This document shows positions 11,189 to 20,808 of a stretch of 61,046 bases of DNA, one piece after another. Numbering within the stretch: position 1 is the first letter of the stretch; every line of letters starts with the position of its first letter. Under the pieces are notes generated by a model. The model had not been told where the DNA came from. It searched no databases and worked only from the letters and a program-made list of their open reading frames with translations. A program made the position numbers and the translations under genes. The stretch comes from Gracilaria domingensis (lineage: Eukaryota; Rhodophyta; Florideophyceae; Gracilariales; Gracilariaceae), in NCBI GenBank assembly GCA_022539475.1, contig VCMS01000409.1, forward strand, positions 18,432 to 79,477, in the 5' to 3' direction.

Positions 11189-12118
11189 TCAAATCCCTCC
11201 CATCCTTCTCTCCTCCTGTCCCCTCAGAATCCCCTTCGCAGTCCGCGCTACCTCCGCCGCACTCCTAAACCCAGTCACCACCGGAGCTCCCACTCCCTCC
11301 CGCGGCACCTCCTCCACCACCTTCTTCATCTCCTTACGCCTCTTCTTCAGACGGCTCTTCCCATCCCCAACCCCACCACCCTTTGTCTTCGGTGTCACAG
11401 GAGACCCCTTCTGCACCGCCACCCTTCCCACACTTCCCTTCTCCGTCTTTCCCTCCACACCTCCTTTCGCCGTCTCCTCTTCCACCAATCTTTGCCTCTT
11501 GCACAGCTCCTTCACCTCCTTCTCCAGCACGTCCAACCTCTCGTTCAGAACCCTATTCTGCTCCCGCAACTCTCCAACCTCCCTTCCCGCACACTCCACT
11601 ATCCCATACACATGATTTCTCATCTCCACTCCCAATACCGACAACGAATTCCGCAGGCTCGAAATCGCCTCAACCGAAACACCACTACCACCCCCACTCA
11701 GCACCACACCGCCCAATTCCGTTACAATCTCCACAATTCCATCGTCCAGTTGCTCCTTCATCACCAACCCCAACATCCCCACCCTCGCCTTCATCTCCCC
11801 CACAAACCGCATCTCCCTGTCACCCTCTCCGCCCCCACTCTCTATCTGGTCTCCAACCTCTAACTGACTCAGATGCACCGCACCCCTTCTCTCCATTGCG
11901 ACCCCCTCCACCTCCAATTCTACCCCCTTCTCCACCTCATCACCATCCCCTCTCCTCGCCTCACACTTCTTTCCTTCCTCAGCCACTTCCTTCTTCTGCG
12001 ACATCCGACCAGCCGCCGTAATCACGTCCTCTTCCCGCTTTGGTGACGGCGTCTGCGGTACCTCCTTCCCCTCCAACAGCACCCACAGCTCCTCATCCTT
12101 CACGTATCCGTTCGACAT
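11189..12118 (-). CDS. Coiled-coil protein of unknown function
   Basis: A 309-residue ORF starts at the Met of MSNGYVKDEELWVLL (12118); the 32 codons upstream look non-coding (a poly-Leu run). The N-terminal 80 residues are charged. A heptad-like segment at about residues 177-214 (EVGELREQNRVLNERLDVL and following) predicts a coiled coil. The C-terminal third is Lys/Arg-rich (KSRLKKRRKEMKK) and ends in a short helix-like stretch, FRSAAEVARTAKGILRG. A TATA-like CTTAAATA on the minus strand near 12300-12307 lies about 180 bp upstream. The opposite strand reads as a long Pro/Ser/His-rich frame, which is a composition artefact of this gene. No family is recognised. Confidence 0.55.
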   Translation of the reverse strand: MSNGYVKDEELWVLLEGKEVPQTPSPKREEDVITAAGRMSQKKEVAEEGKKCEARRGDGDEVEKGVELEVEGVAMERRGAVHLSQLEVGDQIESGGGEGDREMRFVGEMKARVGMLGLVMKEQLDDGIVEIVTELGGVVLSGGGSGVSVEAISSLRNSLSVLGVEMRNHVYGIVECAGREVGELREQNRVLNERLDVLEKEVKELCKRQRLVEEETAKGGVEGKTEKGSVGRVAVQKGSPVTPKTKGGGVGDGKSRLKKRRKEMKKVVEEVPREGVGAPVVTGFRSAAEVARTAKGILRGQEERRMGGI

Positions 12119-12359
12119 CTTCAGAAGAAGAAGTAGTAGTTGGATCGAAGTTTCCGCTGCGATACAGTGCAATCGAGCTAAACTGTGCTGTCCACCCCCA
12201 CTGTCCAACCACACGGGCTATATCCAGCACCATGATTGTCCCTGTTTCCCTCATCCCGTTTCCCGCCAAAACATTCACTGTACACCTCCGCACCTTCCAC
12301 TATTTAAGCGCCATCTCTCTGTCCCCTCTTCACATAGTCCCCACCCACCTCGCCTCGAC

Positions 12360-12700
12360 CGGCGATATTTTTCTCTTCCACCATAACCCCACTCGATGGT
12401 TATAGCAAAACAGGAAGATATTGCCAGTGGAGGCAAGCTAGGGACTAGTGATTGTACTTAGAGTTGCTCACCCTCTGTCTCGACTGGGGGCATGTTCTTC
12501 TTCCGTCACATCCTTTGTGGGTTGTGACAAAAAAAGAATATGTCACCACTCGACACCGGATGGGTAACAATGGTAGCACGTAGAGTAGTTCATCCTCCCT
12601 CTCAGCGTCCACTGGGGATATATTGATGTTCTCTCACATCCTTTCCCGGTTGTCATACAAGAGAAATACATCTCCAATGGAGACGGAGAATTTAGTTGTG
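12360..12700. repeat. Degenerate tandem repeat of about 115 bp, two to three copies
   Basis: Two clear copies share the order tca(c/t)cctc, ctcactggg-like, cacatcctt and gttgt(g/c)a (starting near 12470 and 12589). A more diverged third partial copy precedes them (from about 12375, around accccactcgatgg). It sits between a coiled-coil gene and the RPE fragment. The function is unknown. Confidence 0.45.
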
Positions 12701-12751
12701 ATAACACGTAAAGGTAACAATGTAATAAACAATAATTTTATGCTACTATCT

Positions 12752-13072
12752 CTAACCAACCTTTCGAAAACCAGCTATGACATGAGCTGGGTTACTCGAG
12801 CCAAAGATGGCAGATCCTGCAACTGAAATGTTTGCACCGGCCTTCACTACTGCTTTCACAGTACTCAGTCCAATACCTCCATCCACCTGTATCCCTATTC
12901 TTGGGTACAACTTCCTTGCATGTCGCACCTCATCAAGAACACCCTCCATAAACGCCTGTCCTCCAAACCCTGGCTCCACCGTCATCAACAATAACATGTC
13001 TACAACTCCTTCCTTCATAAGTGCTTCTACGACCTTTATAGACGTATTCGGGCGCAATCCAACTCCATCCTT
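12752..13072 (-). pseudogene. Ribulose-phosphate 3-epimerase, 3' fragment
   Basis: About 106 codons match the C-terminal part of ribulose-phosphate 3-epimerase, the Calvin/pentose-phosphate enzyme that interconverts ribulose-5-P and xylulose-5-P. KDGVGLRPNTSIKVVEAL, LLLMTVEPGFGGQ and QVDGGIGLSTV carry the phosphate-binding loop and the second catalytic Asp, and the frame ends naturally at TAG. The N-terminal half of the barrel, including the first metal-binding His pair and the first Asp, is absent. The sequence just upstream is ...ttaaaag then coding, which resembles a 3' splice site, but no 5' exon is found before the TATA box of the neighbouring gene. Either a distant exon exists or this is an orphan 3' fragment; the latter is favoured. 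Confidence 0.75.
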
Positions 13073-13097
13073 TTAATTATGGCAATCCGATTGAAGC

Positions 13098-13104
13098 TAT
13101 AAAA
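13098..13104 (+). promoter_or_regulatory. TATA box of the ketopantoate-reductase-like gene
   Basis: TATAAAA lies about 165 bp before the ATG at 13267, in a spacing and AT context consistent with a core promoter. It also limits how far an upstream exon of the RPE fragment could extend. Confidence 0.4.
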
Positions 13105-13266
13105 CCCGTTCACCTCATTTATGAAGCCAAAATGGCTCCTTTCATCCTGTATTCAAGCTCCCCGTAACTCGTACTTTACAACTACTTTACAACTCAGGTT
13201 CGAAATCAGTTTCATTCATTGCACACTTTCTACTCTTCCACCTACCTAAACAATCGAACACTTGCA

Positions 13267-14169
13267 ATGAACTCCCAGTCCGACATGCCTCCGACTCCGC
13301 CTCCGAGTCCCAGATACTCTGACGTCCCTCAGGCTTCATCTCCCGCCCGAAGGACTCGGGCCGTTATTGTTGGAAGGGGGCGTATAGGTACCATGCTGGC
13401 GAACGAAGAAGATACGGTCATTTCCGCACACGAATTCTGCAGCATGGCTGCTACCTCTCATCTTTCTGATGTACCGATACTAGTTTGTGGAAGAACGAAC
13501 ACCCTGGAGACCGTAATTCAGGCTTGCCCTTATTCGCTCAGAGAGAATCTCGTTTTCTTCCAGAATGGAGACATCATACCATTGGTTTCGAAGCTCGGTG
13601 TGGACAAATATTCAAAAGTTGTCCTATACGTTGGTGTCCCCTCAAGAAACGCAGCTCCGCAGGATGGTGTCACTCCTCAAAGTCCGGATGGTCTCACTGT
13701 CGCAACAGGAAAGTGGGCCTCCAACGTTGCAGACAGGAGTAGGTCTATGGGTCTCACTTGCGGGGTTGTCGACGAAGACACATTTCTCGTAAGCTATTAT
13801 GAGAAGCTCGTGTGGCTATCAGCGTTCAACATCGTCGGGGCCTCAAGAGGTTTCATTCCTATGGACGTAGTCGCTACGGAGTGCAGTACGGTTGTGCTCA
13901 CAATAATGAAAGAGCTGTTGAAGATAGTTTCGCTTAAGACAGGTACTACTTTCAACCTGGAAGAGACCGTTGGGCGACTTCTTGCATATGGGAAAACTCT
14001 CGTTGGCTTCCCTACTTCTTTCTCCGACTTTCAGTTTAGGAACGCGTACTTCTACGACTTTTCCCGCCAAGAAAGAAACATTGTAGGCGGTGACCCCGCT
14101 CCTTTTCATACAAACTACGTCAACGTTGTTAAGGAAAAGTTATCCCCCTCCCCATTCCCCCAGCTTTGA
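13267..14169 (+). CDS. Ketopantoate reductase-like (ApbA/PanE) NADP-dependent protein
   Basis: A 300-residue protein starts at the ATG at 13267 (MNSQSDMPPTPPPSPRYS). After a Pro-rich leader of about 30 residues comes a Rossmann strand-turn, AVIVGRGRIGTML, with a GxGxxG-type NADP loop. Then come LVFFQNG, the usual position of the substrate-side Asn, and YEKLVWLSAFNIVGA, which matches the Lys-x-x-x-Asn motif that opens the C-terminal helical domain. PanE reduces 2-dehydropantoate to pantoate in coenzyme A synthesis, but many eukaryotic ApbA-like proteins have other or unknown substrates. The C-terminal domain is diverged, so the substrate is left open. The ORF is intact, reads away from the RPE fragment and ends at TGA. 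Confidence 0.65.
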   Translation: MNSQSDMPPTPPPSPRYSDVPQASSPARRTRAVIVGRGRIGTMLANEEDTVISAHEFCSMAATSHLSDVPILVCGRTNTLETVIQACPYSLRENLVFFQNGDIIPLVSKLGVDKYSKVVLYVGVPSRNAAPQDGVTPQSPDGLTVATGKWASNVADRSRSMGLTCGVVDEDTFLVSYYEKLVWLSAFNIVGASRGFIPMDVVATECSTVVLTIMKELLKIVSLKTGTTFNLEETVGRLLAYGKTLVGFPTSFSDFQFRNAYFYDFSRQERNIVGGDPAPFHTNYVNVVKEKLSPSPFPQL

Positions 14170-14795
14170 GGTTAGAACACATGACTTTTCGGTGTTGTAA
14201 ACCTTTTAGAGATAGTTAAACATAAAAGTTACTTTATCGAAATGACCTGTTCCTATTACATTACTTATATTGTTCGTCCTTCTGTGGTTCAAATATGCCC
14301 CTTTAAATCCTACATCCCTTATCACTAATACTTCGCTAAGATTTTGCTAGATAGAAAATGGTCATTCCATATCATTAAAGTGCACGATACTAGTAACGAA
14401 ACAAGTACAAAAATTGTGATATTTCTGAAGAACTAAGCGTTTGCATTACTTGGGGCACCCGTATAAAGTAAGGTAAACCTTTTATGGGTTTCAACCCGTA
14501 ATGGAGGTTGTTTTACTCTTTTGATTTCTAAGCTCATGTTAAAGATATTTACAGTTTTCTTTACCCACTTGAACCCGTACATATAATTCATGACTAAATC
14601 ATCATTTCTTTACTTCAAATCGATGCAAAAACTTCTCCTCCTAGTAACGTTTTAAAACAGTACTACAATACCCGTATATGGTCGTTCTCAGACTCTTTTT
14701 ATACTACGAAACACCTTGTGAACATCAATCACATCCTTCTCATTCGTATACCCACACCCATTTGCAAAACGAACCCTTTCGAAAGCTTTCAAAAC
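14170..14795. other. Intergenic, AT-rich
   Basis: AT-rich spacer without a supported ORF. A TATA-like tttttata at 14696-14703 lies about 95 bp before the next ATG and may be its core promoter. Confidence 0.4.
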
Positions 14796-15689
14796 ATGTA
14801 TAACTCGGAAGTTAGAGCCCAAGAAGTAACTCCTCAGCAGCTGGCTAACGAAATATTCGAAAATGGCTACGCCGTGATTAGTGATGTTGACGGTACTCTG
14901 AAAAGAGCTGGGGAGAACATTCCTGCCGAAACAGTCAAATGCATGAAGTACATCAACGCACGCGTTGGTTTCGGAATTGCTACTGGGCGAGATATAGAGG
15001 ATGCCGAGAGTTTCATGGAGCACCTGGGTGGCTACACTTTTGGCATCTCTGGAAACCAAGGCGCACGGGTGAGATTATCCAATGGTACCGAAATTGATCA
15101 GGACCTTGACAGGGAAGGTTACGAAAGATGTGCAGCCGAACTTGAGAGACTTGCACTCTCCTTAAATGAATCGCACGGACTTCACGAAGAGCGTCAACAA
15201 GCAGTGGTGAGCACTAGAAAAGACAGTGGACTCCCTAACTTCACGTACAATGGACTGTCGAAGTGGAAAACAGAAGTTAACTCCGGTATTTCAAAAGTGT
15301 TGACATCCTTTCCGAACCTGGTTGCGTACCCTCAAGATGAAAACTGTGACATAGGGGACATTCGTTTCACGAAAAATAGTGGGGCGCTAGCCTTGGTTGA
15401 AAACGACCCCCAGTTTGACACACATTTAATCGTTGCTTTCGGGAATGCTTCCAATGATGGCCCTCTATATGAAATGGCAACCCTGGCAGTTCATGTGAAG
15501 GGAGAAGACCATCCAGCAGCGGTAACATATCTTGTTGATGGCGTGGAGGACGTGCATGAGACCATCAGAAGGGTGGCAGAACTGTACGGGTACAGAAAAT
15601 GCAAGTGTCAAGGTTTAGAAATGCTCTTGGAATTTGTTTCAAGTGCTACGATGCCTTTAATACTTAGCTATGATATGAGATCTCAGTAA
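14796..15689 (+). CDS. HAD-superfamily (subclass IIB-like) phosphatase
   Basis: A 297-residue protein starts at the ATG at 14796 (MYNSEVRAQEVTPQQL). HAD motif I is YAVISDVDGTL with both Asp residues present (nucleophile and acid/base). Motif II lies in GFGIATGRD, and motif IV is VAFGNASNDGPL, close to the family GDxxND. The inserted cap between motifs II and IV fits Cof / sugar-phosphate phosphatase-type HAD hydrolases, which dephosphorylate sugar phosphates or similar small molecules in the cytosol. The substrate cannot be named. The gene converges with a paralogue at 15720-16559; the ORFs are 30 bp apart, so the transcripts probably overlap. Confidence 0.75.
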   Translation: MYNSEVRAQEVTPQQLANEIFENGYAVISDVDGTLKRAGENIPAETVKCMKYINARVGFGIATGRDIEDAESFMEHLGGYTFGISGNQGARVRLSNGTEIDQDLDREGYERCAAELERLALSLNESHGLHEERQQAVVSTRKDSGLPNFTYNGLSKWKTEVNSGISKVLTSFPNLVAYPQDENCDIGDIRFTKNSGALALVENDPQFDTHLIVAFGNASNDGPLYEMATLAVHVKGEDHPAAVTYLVDGVEDVHETIRRVAELYGYRKCKCQGLEMLLEFVSSATMPLILSYDMRSQ

Positions 15690-15719
15690 TAAAAGTGTCG
15701 TGTATATCTCAATACCCTT

Positions 15720-16559
15720 TTATGAATCTTGGTGGTTTTTATCGTGCTGCTTTTCCTCGTAGCCGTACAACAGAGCCACCAACATAATTGTCGAATGTAC
15801 ATCCTCCACGCTTTCGAACAGGTTGTGTACTCCACGCGGGATACAATCTTCTTTGACGTGAACGCCGTACACGCCTACCTCATGCAAAGGCCCGTCGCTC
15901 AAAGCACTTCCGAACGTCACGACGTCATCCGTATCAATAAATCTCGGTTCATTATCCACAAGATTTTCTCCTCCGCTTCCTTTTGTGTATCGCTTGTCCA
16001 CAATTTCGCAACTTTTATCGCCGGGATAGATAACAAACGCATCCATCTTCTGCAACAGGTCCCCAATAGCAGAATCCACTTCTTCTTTCCACTGCCACAG
16101 TTTGTTGTACACGAAATTGGGAAGGCCACTATCACTTCTGGTCTCCACGAACCCCTTGTCATCATCATTCACAATACCATGCCTCCTATTCAAATCCCTT
16201 GCCAGGAACAGTAGTCCGTCAACAGTGTGGTCAAGGGTGTGATCATTGAATGCACCCTTAATTTCCCTCTCGTCAGAGAAACGCAGGAAAGCTCCATGAT
16301 TCGCCGAGACACCAAACTTATAGTCTCCGAGTCCTTCCATTTTCCCCTCCACGTCGCCCACATCACCCCCTGTGACAAGTCCGAAACCAACACGTTCGTC
16401 AATGAACTTCATACACTTCACAACTTCTTCTGGAATTGACTCTCCTTCTCTTCTCAACGTTCCATCAACGGAACTTAATATACCGTAACCATTGGCATAT
16501 ATGAACTTAGACAAGGTATTTGGTGAAATTTCCGCCAAGTCTCTCTGTTCCTCTGCCAT
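15720..16559 (-). CDS. HAD-like paralogue lacking the nucleophilic Asp (putative pseudophosphatase)
   Basis: A 279-residue protein is read from MAEEQRDLAEISPNTL (16559); two more upstream start options add 7-29 residues. It aligns end to end with the neighbouring phosphatase: shared VKCMK(F/Y)I, RVGFG, SGLPNF and a common C-terminus with VEDVHxTI. Motif I reads YGILSSVDGTL where the paralogue has YAVISDVDGTL, so the nucleophile is Ser. TGRD has become TGGD and GNASND has become GSALSD. Three catalytic motifs are altered while the frame is intact, which suggests a non-catalytic, perhaps regulatory protein kept under selection, or a recent pseudogene with no stop yet. It arose by inverted duplication. 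Confidence 0.75.
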   Translation of the reverse strand: MAEEQRDLAEISPNTLSKFIYANGYGILSSVDGTLRREGESIPEEVVKCMKFIDERVGFGLVTGGDVGDVEGKMEGLGDYKFGVSANHGAFLRFSDEREIKGAFNDHTLDHTVDGLLFLARDLNRRHGIVNDDDKGFVETRSDSGLPNFVYNKLWQWKEEVDSAIGDLLQKMDAFVIYPGDKSCEIVDKRYTKGSGGENLVDNEPRFIDTDDVVTFGSALSDGPLHEVGVYGVHVKEDCIPRGVHNLFESVEDVHSTIMLVALLYGYEEKQHDKNHQDS

Positions 16560-16892
16560 TTTTCCTGATACAGTCACCATACTGCCACAAGTACCGCATA
16601 GACAGGAACTGTATAGACTTCTCAGTTCAACTTCTCTTAAAAGCAACCTTAAGTGCAGTTTCAGAATGTTAGGACGCTACATGTTCAATTGCGAATTGAC
16701 TGGTGCCACCAATGATGTTAACGATACCGAGCATTTGGCATGTTGCAATTAGACGCAACTGGACCAAAGACGTTTGACATTTGTTCAATTACCAGCCTGC
16801 CGCACCTTTTCTATGTTCATATGTATAGCCTTGTAATAGTATACTACTCTTAATACTCGCAAGACACACATAATTTACTAATCATCTCATTC
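16560..16892. other. Intergenic, nothing recognised
   Basis: It contains the start region of the minus-strand HAD-like gene and the 3' end side of the dioxygenase-like gene. No repeat or RNA gene is visible. Confidence 0.4.
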
Positions 16893-18566
16893 TCATCCAC
16901 TTCGAGGCGCTCGCAGCCTCATTATTGGCAAATCGTCATCACTACTACTCTCGAGCACTTCGGTTCTACCGGCGTCCGCTTCCACACCAATCTCCACGAC
17001 CACTTGGTCTTCGTCCATGTCAACCGCCCCACCCTCCTTATCGGACAACAGTTCATCCTCCGCCTCCTCCTCCTCGTCACCATTGACAAACGTGGGTCGG
17101 AAATCCCGCACCCGATGAACAGCATCAGGTAGTGCGTAGCCCTCTGGTACCATGTACATGTGGTATCTAACCAGCAAATCCATAGACTCGGGCCTATCCA
17201 CCTTGTCCTTCCCACTTGCTCCAGCATGTGTCACATCACCACGGCCCACGAATACAGAGTACGGTGGGATGATTATCTTCTTCGCTGGATACACCTCCGA
17301 CATCACTCGCAACTGTTGGTTGTTCATCCCCACCAGTTGATGGCTTCCAGCGCTCACCCAGAGAGGAAAGCCCTCTTTCCCAGAGGCCATTACAAAGTAT
17401 CCGGGGTTGCCAGTATTCATTGTTTCCTTCGTAACCAGACCACTGAAGTCGGTGTGCAGCGTCTGGCGCTTGCACTTTCTCGTCGTCCCCAGAAATCGAC
17501 CACCAGTTTTCGGAGTGTACATCTTCACAGCTTCCCTTTCATTGTCCCATAGTCCCAAAGCCGCAGCAATTGTACCCATTCGAACATCAAGTAAAGCACG
17601 CGACCTTACAACCCACCTGAGCTCCTCATTATCCTCCGGCTTCTCCACCGTACCCCAACGTGTCGACATCACTCTCCCCTCAAATGGTCCATCGCTACCG
17701 TCCTTCCATCCTTCATCATCGTTGATTATTTGAACAAACGACTTCTGTTCCTCTCCTTTCCGTATATCCGGCATCGCTCCATACTCATTCTCGAAGAAGT
17801 CCACCAACTTCCCCGACACATCTCCGAACTCCCGAACTTCTTCCAACTCCTCCCATTTAGGGACACCATTATCCGTCGCAAAGCCATCAAGCACGCAATA
17901 TCCATTCTGCCTTAGCTCAGCTTGCATTCGGGCGAAGAACATTTGCCCAAATTCGTCATGCTCCTTCGCAGCAACCCACAGCACCTCTTCATCATCCATA
18001 CCTGTCGGTCGAGTACGAGGATACTGCATACCAAATGTCTCCGCCCGTAGGCGATGTTCAGCCCTTGCAGCGTGCCAAAAGACAAGATGGTGTACATCTC
18101 TGAGATTCGAGACACTTAGCAGCTCCGACCTATGTCCCTTCGGCAAGTGAATGACTCTGAGCCAGGGGTCCTTGTGCTCAATTACGTTCTTCCCTTGCCA
18201 TTCCTGCGGTCTCAGCCTGGCATACCCGCACCATGATGGGTTCAGTGGGCCATCATATGGGTCACCTCGAACAAGTCCGTGCTCCTCAGATTCCGGAAGA
18301 GCTGTAGGTAACTCGTCATCAAATGACCCCCCACCTGTCTCTTGCTGATCGTCTGGCGCAGCATCTTTCTCGACGGTGACAACCCGTGGAACTGTCACAG
18401 AAAGAAGCTCTTCGTCATCCACAAATGCAGAACTGCCTGCGTTCTCTGCATTCGCTCCCTCTCCCAATGCCACGAACTGAACCTTCATCGACCTTCCTCT
18501 CAGCACATGTTCATTTAGTTGAGACATCAGGTCATCCGGTGTCATGCTGTTCAGAGTAGATCTCAT
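16893..18566 (-). CDS. 2-oxoglutarate/Fe(II) dioxygenase-like protein
   Basis: A 557-residue ORF from the ATG at 18566. The C-terminal half carries a candidate facial triad on a double-stranded beta helix: His371 and Asp373 in TLHTDFSG, His447 in GDVTHAGASG, and Arg467 in LLVRYHMYM at the position that would bind the 2OG carboxylate. The order HxD...H...R fits 2OG oxygenases. The preceding IIIPPYSVFVGRGD strand is typical of protist 2OG-like proteins. The N-terminal half is acidic and unassigned. Above the ATG the frame is open for about 36 codons (IEVLDSSEEEQRAPPRKKRR) and a GTGAGT sits upstream, so a first coding exon may be missing. The next gene on this strand encodes a ParB-like protein. 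A DNA- or chromatin-directed substrate is inference from context only. Confidence 0.6.
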   Translation of the reverse strand: MRSTLNSMTPDDLMSQLNEHVLRGRSMKVQFVALGEGANAENAGSSAFVDDEELLSVTVPRVVTVEKDAAPDDQQETGGGSFDDELPTALPESEEHGLVRGDPYDGPLNPSWCGYARLRPQEWQGKNVIEHKDPWLRVIHLPKGHRSELLSVSNLRDVHHLVFWHAARAEHRLRAETFGMQYPRTRPTGMDDEEVLWVAAKEHDEFGQMFFARMQAELRQNGYCVLDGFATDNGVPKWEELEEVREFGDVSGKLVDFFENEYGAMPDIRKGEEQKSFVQIINDDEGWKDGSDGPFEGRVMSTRWGTVEKPEDNEELRWVVRSRALLDVRMGTIAAALGLWDNEREAVKMYTPKTGGRFLGTTRKCKRQTLHTDFSGLVTKETMNTGNPGYFVMASGKEGFPLWVSAGSHQLVGMNNQQLRVMSEVYPAKKIIIPPYSVFVGRGDVTHAGASGKDKVDRPESMDLLVRYHMYMVPEGYALPDAVHRVRDFRPTFVNGDEEEEAEDELLSDKEGGAVDMDEDQVVVEIGVEADAGRTEVLESSSDDDLPIMRLRAPRSG

Positions 18567-18783
18567 CTGTTGTGTGAAAGTCTTTCTCCGTTTCTTCCTC
18601 GGCGGAGCCCGCTGTTCTTCTTCAGAGCTATCCAGAACTTCTATGGCACCTCGATTTCGGCCGTGTCAATTTCCCTATAACTCACCTGCGCCCGTTCTCG
18701 TGCACTTCTTCGCGGCTCCCCTTCTTCACTGGCAGATGTTGCAGCAGCAGCAGCGGGAGTCCTCCTCTTCGTCACGGACTGCT

Positions 18784-20808
18784 TCACTGGTGCGGGGGCG
18801 GAATTACCTTGAGCATCGTCCGCAATCGATTCTGAACGGAAGTCGTGGCAGTTCTAATTGAGTTCGTCCTGCTCCGAACACGCGGCAATGTGTTGAAGTT
18901 CACAACTTGTCCCAAAAGGAACTGATACACAGCTGCGTTGTTGTCTGGGTCTTCAACGTCATCTTCATTCGATGGAGCAGAAAGACTGACTTCGCGTTTC
19001 AGGAACACTTCCATGGACTCTTCCTCGTTCAGTTCATTCCTCACTGCTCTAGCCGCGCGGAACAGAGACACTGCTCTATCATAAAAGAAACCTCGAACCT
19101 CCTCAAAGCTTTTCCATTGCTTTGTCTTCGTCGACTTGCCCTTCAATAGAAACATCTGAAGACAATCAAGAATGAAGGAAAACTCCTCGGCATCCAAAAC
19201 ATATAGCGGAGTATGGGACAGATGTGTGAGACCTATGTCACTCACAGTCTCACATATATCCTCGAAATGGGCCAGCATTCCCTCACGAGACATGAGTTGC
19301 AGGGCGACATTGGCATATCTCAGGTACTGACGCTCTTGCACAGTCCCAATCAGTTGGCTCTCCTTCAACACTTCTGTCACTTCTGCAGGATCCACGTCTG
19401 CCGGCGTCACCCCCTCAACATCTTCAATTAGAATGGCGACCACACTAACTATAGAGTGTATCTTGTCTGCAAACATCATCCTTCGCATGGTACTCGTCGA
19501 CTCATTGAGGTACGAAGCAACACATAACAATTCCTTCATCCCAATGGGCCTCCCATCTCTTCGTATCAGCAGATTGCAACGCCAAAACTTGGCTAATCGC
19601 TTCCACTTCGGTGCACCAGTCGCTGCCAAATATTGTATAGCTTTCAGACGATGCAAACCATCTACAATGAAGCACTTCTTCGTTAGGCGTCCCTTGTCAG
19701 TATCCCTCTCTCCCGTAGTAGCATCTTGTAAGGCCACCACTGGAGAACCCATCGACTGCAATATCCCCCGCTCCTCCATACTCTTCACAAGGGCTTCAAC
19801 GTGGCGTTTACTTACTCCACGGAGTAAATTGGGCGGAGTGTCCACCAGAGTGATGTCAACAGTAACAACAACCATCCGGTACTGATTGAGGTTCACCTTT
19901 GGTACCTTCTGACGAATTCGTCTGTACGTCTTGCTCCGAGTAGGTGTCCCTTGTGTTCCAGACCGCTCGCCAGAAACACTTGAACGTGCCATTCTTGCGG
20001 ACAGAAGCACAACGTCATCGTCCTGCTGCTCCGCAGTTTCTGGTGCAGTTTGGGGTACAGATGGACCAGCTCCTTGCGCGGATTGCGCATCCGCGTCTGG
20101 AAGGGGACCTTTCATGATCTCATCTTCCTCCTCTTGCACAGCCGTCCCCTGCTGAACCGTCTGTTTCGACGCAGAAGTTCCCCTTGTGTCGACGGTCTGA
20201 TTCATCGCAGGAGAAGCCCTTTTCGACGCAGTGGGCTTCGTAGCGGAGGTAGACTTTGTTTGACCTGTCCGCTTCGTAGCTGGGGATGCTCTCGTCTCCA
20301 TAGACCGCTTCGTAATAGACGACGGACCTGCCCGCGGAGGTGCTACTGATGCGCTACCTCTCGGTGTTGATGAACTTCGAATTGGCTCCGTGCGGCTTGT
20401 CGGCGTCATCACCTCACTCATAGCGCTCACCGTTCCTCGCTTCGACGCCGGAATGCTGGCTGCCACCGGTTCCATCATTTTCTCATCCCAAGGAGCGGCC
20501 GTCCGGAGATCCTGGATATATTGTGGAAGATCCAGGCCCTCCGCCCGGTAAGGGTAGAACGTCTGACCGCTTCGACTGATGAGAATATTATGAACCACCA
20601 CAAGACCTGGGTCCAATTGCTTCCCGTGCAACTCGCGGCGTAGAACACTTCCAATTCCATGCAACAACGCTTCCCCGACTATCACCTTTCCTTCATCCTC
20701 AATATCCATCTGCAGAGAAACCCGCATTCCACCTTGCAATAATCGAGTGCTCCGCCGAGTGCGAGGAGTCACGCTTTGCGTACGCTTTCGAACACGAGTT
20801 GGCTTCAT
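18784..20808 (-). CDS. ParB/sulfiredoxin-fold domain protein
   Basis: A 674-residue ORF with an Arg-rich start (MKPTRVRKRTQSVTPRTRR). Residues of about 120-220 are a Ser/Thr/Lys linker with degenerate repeats (SATKPTASKRASPAM, MNQTVDTRGTSASK). The domain at about residues 315-400 has LLRGVSKRHVEALVKSMEE, then SPVVALQD, and the signature FIVDGLHRLKAIQYLA (His386), which is the ParB-type GxHR motif. Bacterial ParB uses this fold for CTP and DNA-partition functions. In phages and mobile DNA the domain is often encoded with DNA methyltransferases. The C-terminal part is helical and unassigned. It lies 217 bp upstream of the dioxygenase-like gene on the same strand, and its promoter side faces the foldback repeat. 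Confidence 0.7.
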   Translation of the reverse strand: MKPTRVRKRTQSVTPRTRRSTRLLQGGMRVSLQMDIEDEGKVIVGEALLHGIGSVLRRELHGKQLDPGLVVVHNILISRSGQTFYPYRAEGLDLPQYIQDLRTAAPWDEKMMEPVAASIPASKRGTVSAMSEVMTPTSRTEPIRSSSTPRGSASVAPPRAGPSSITKRSMETRASPATKRTGQTKSTSATKPTASKRASPAMNQTVDTRGTSASKQTVQQGTAVQEEEDEIMKGPLPDADAQSAQGAGPSVPQTAPETAEQQDDDVVLLSARMARSSVSGERSGTQGTPTRSKTYRRIRQKVPKVNLNQYRMVVVTVDITLVDTPPNLLRGVSKRHVEALVKSMEERGILQSMGSPVVALQDATTGERDTDKGRLTKKCFIVDGLHRLKAIQYLAATGAPKWKRLAKFWRCNLLIRRDGRPIGMKELLCVASYLNESTSTMRRMMFADKIHSIVSVVAILIEDVEGVTPADVDPAEVTEVLKESQLIGTVQERQYLRYANVALQLMSREGMLAHFEDICETVSDIGLTHLSHTPLYVLDAEEFSFILDCLQMFLLKGKSTKTKQWKSFEEVRGFFYDRAVSLFRAARAVRNELNEEESMEVFLKREVSLSAPSNEDDVEDPDNNAAVYQFLLGQVVNFNTLPRVRSRTNSIRTATTSVQNRLRTMLKVIPPPHQ

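Noticed and set aside
10901..11863. Long plus-strand Pro/Ser/His/Leu-rich frame
   Set aside because: It is the complement of the minus-strand coiled-coil gene and has no protein-like pattern.
18781..18830. A 21-nt intron (gtaatt...cag) extending the ParB-like gene past its stop
   Set aside because: Splicing would place TGA immediately in frame, and introns this small are not supported by anything else here.
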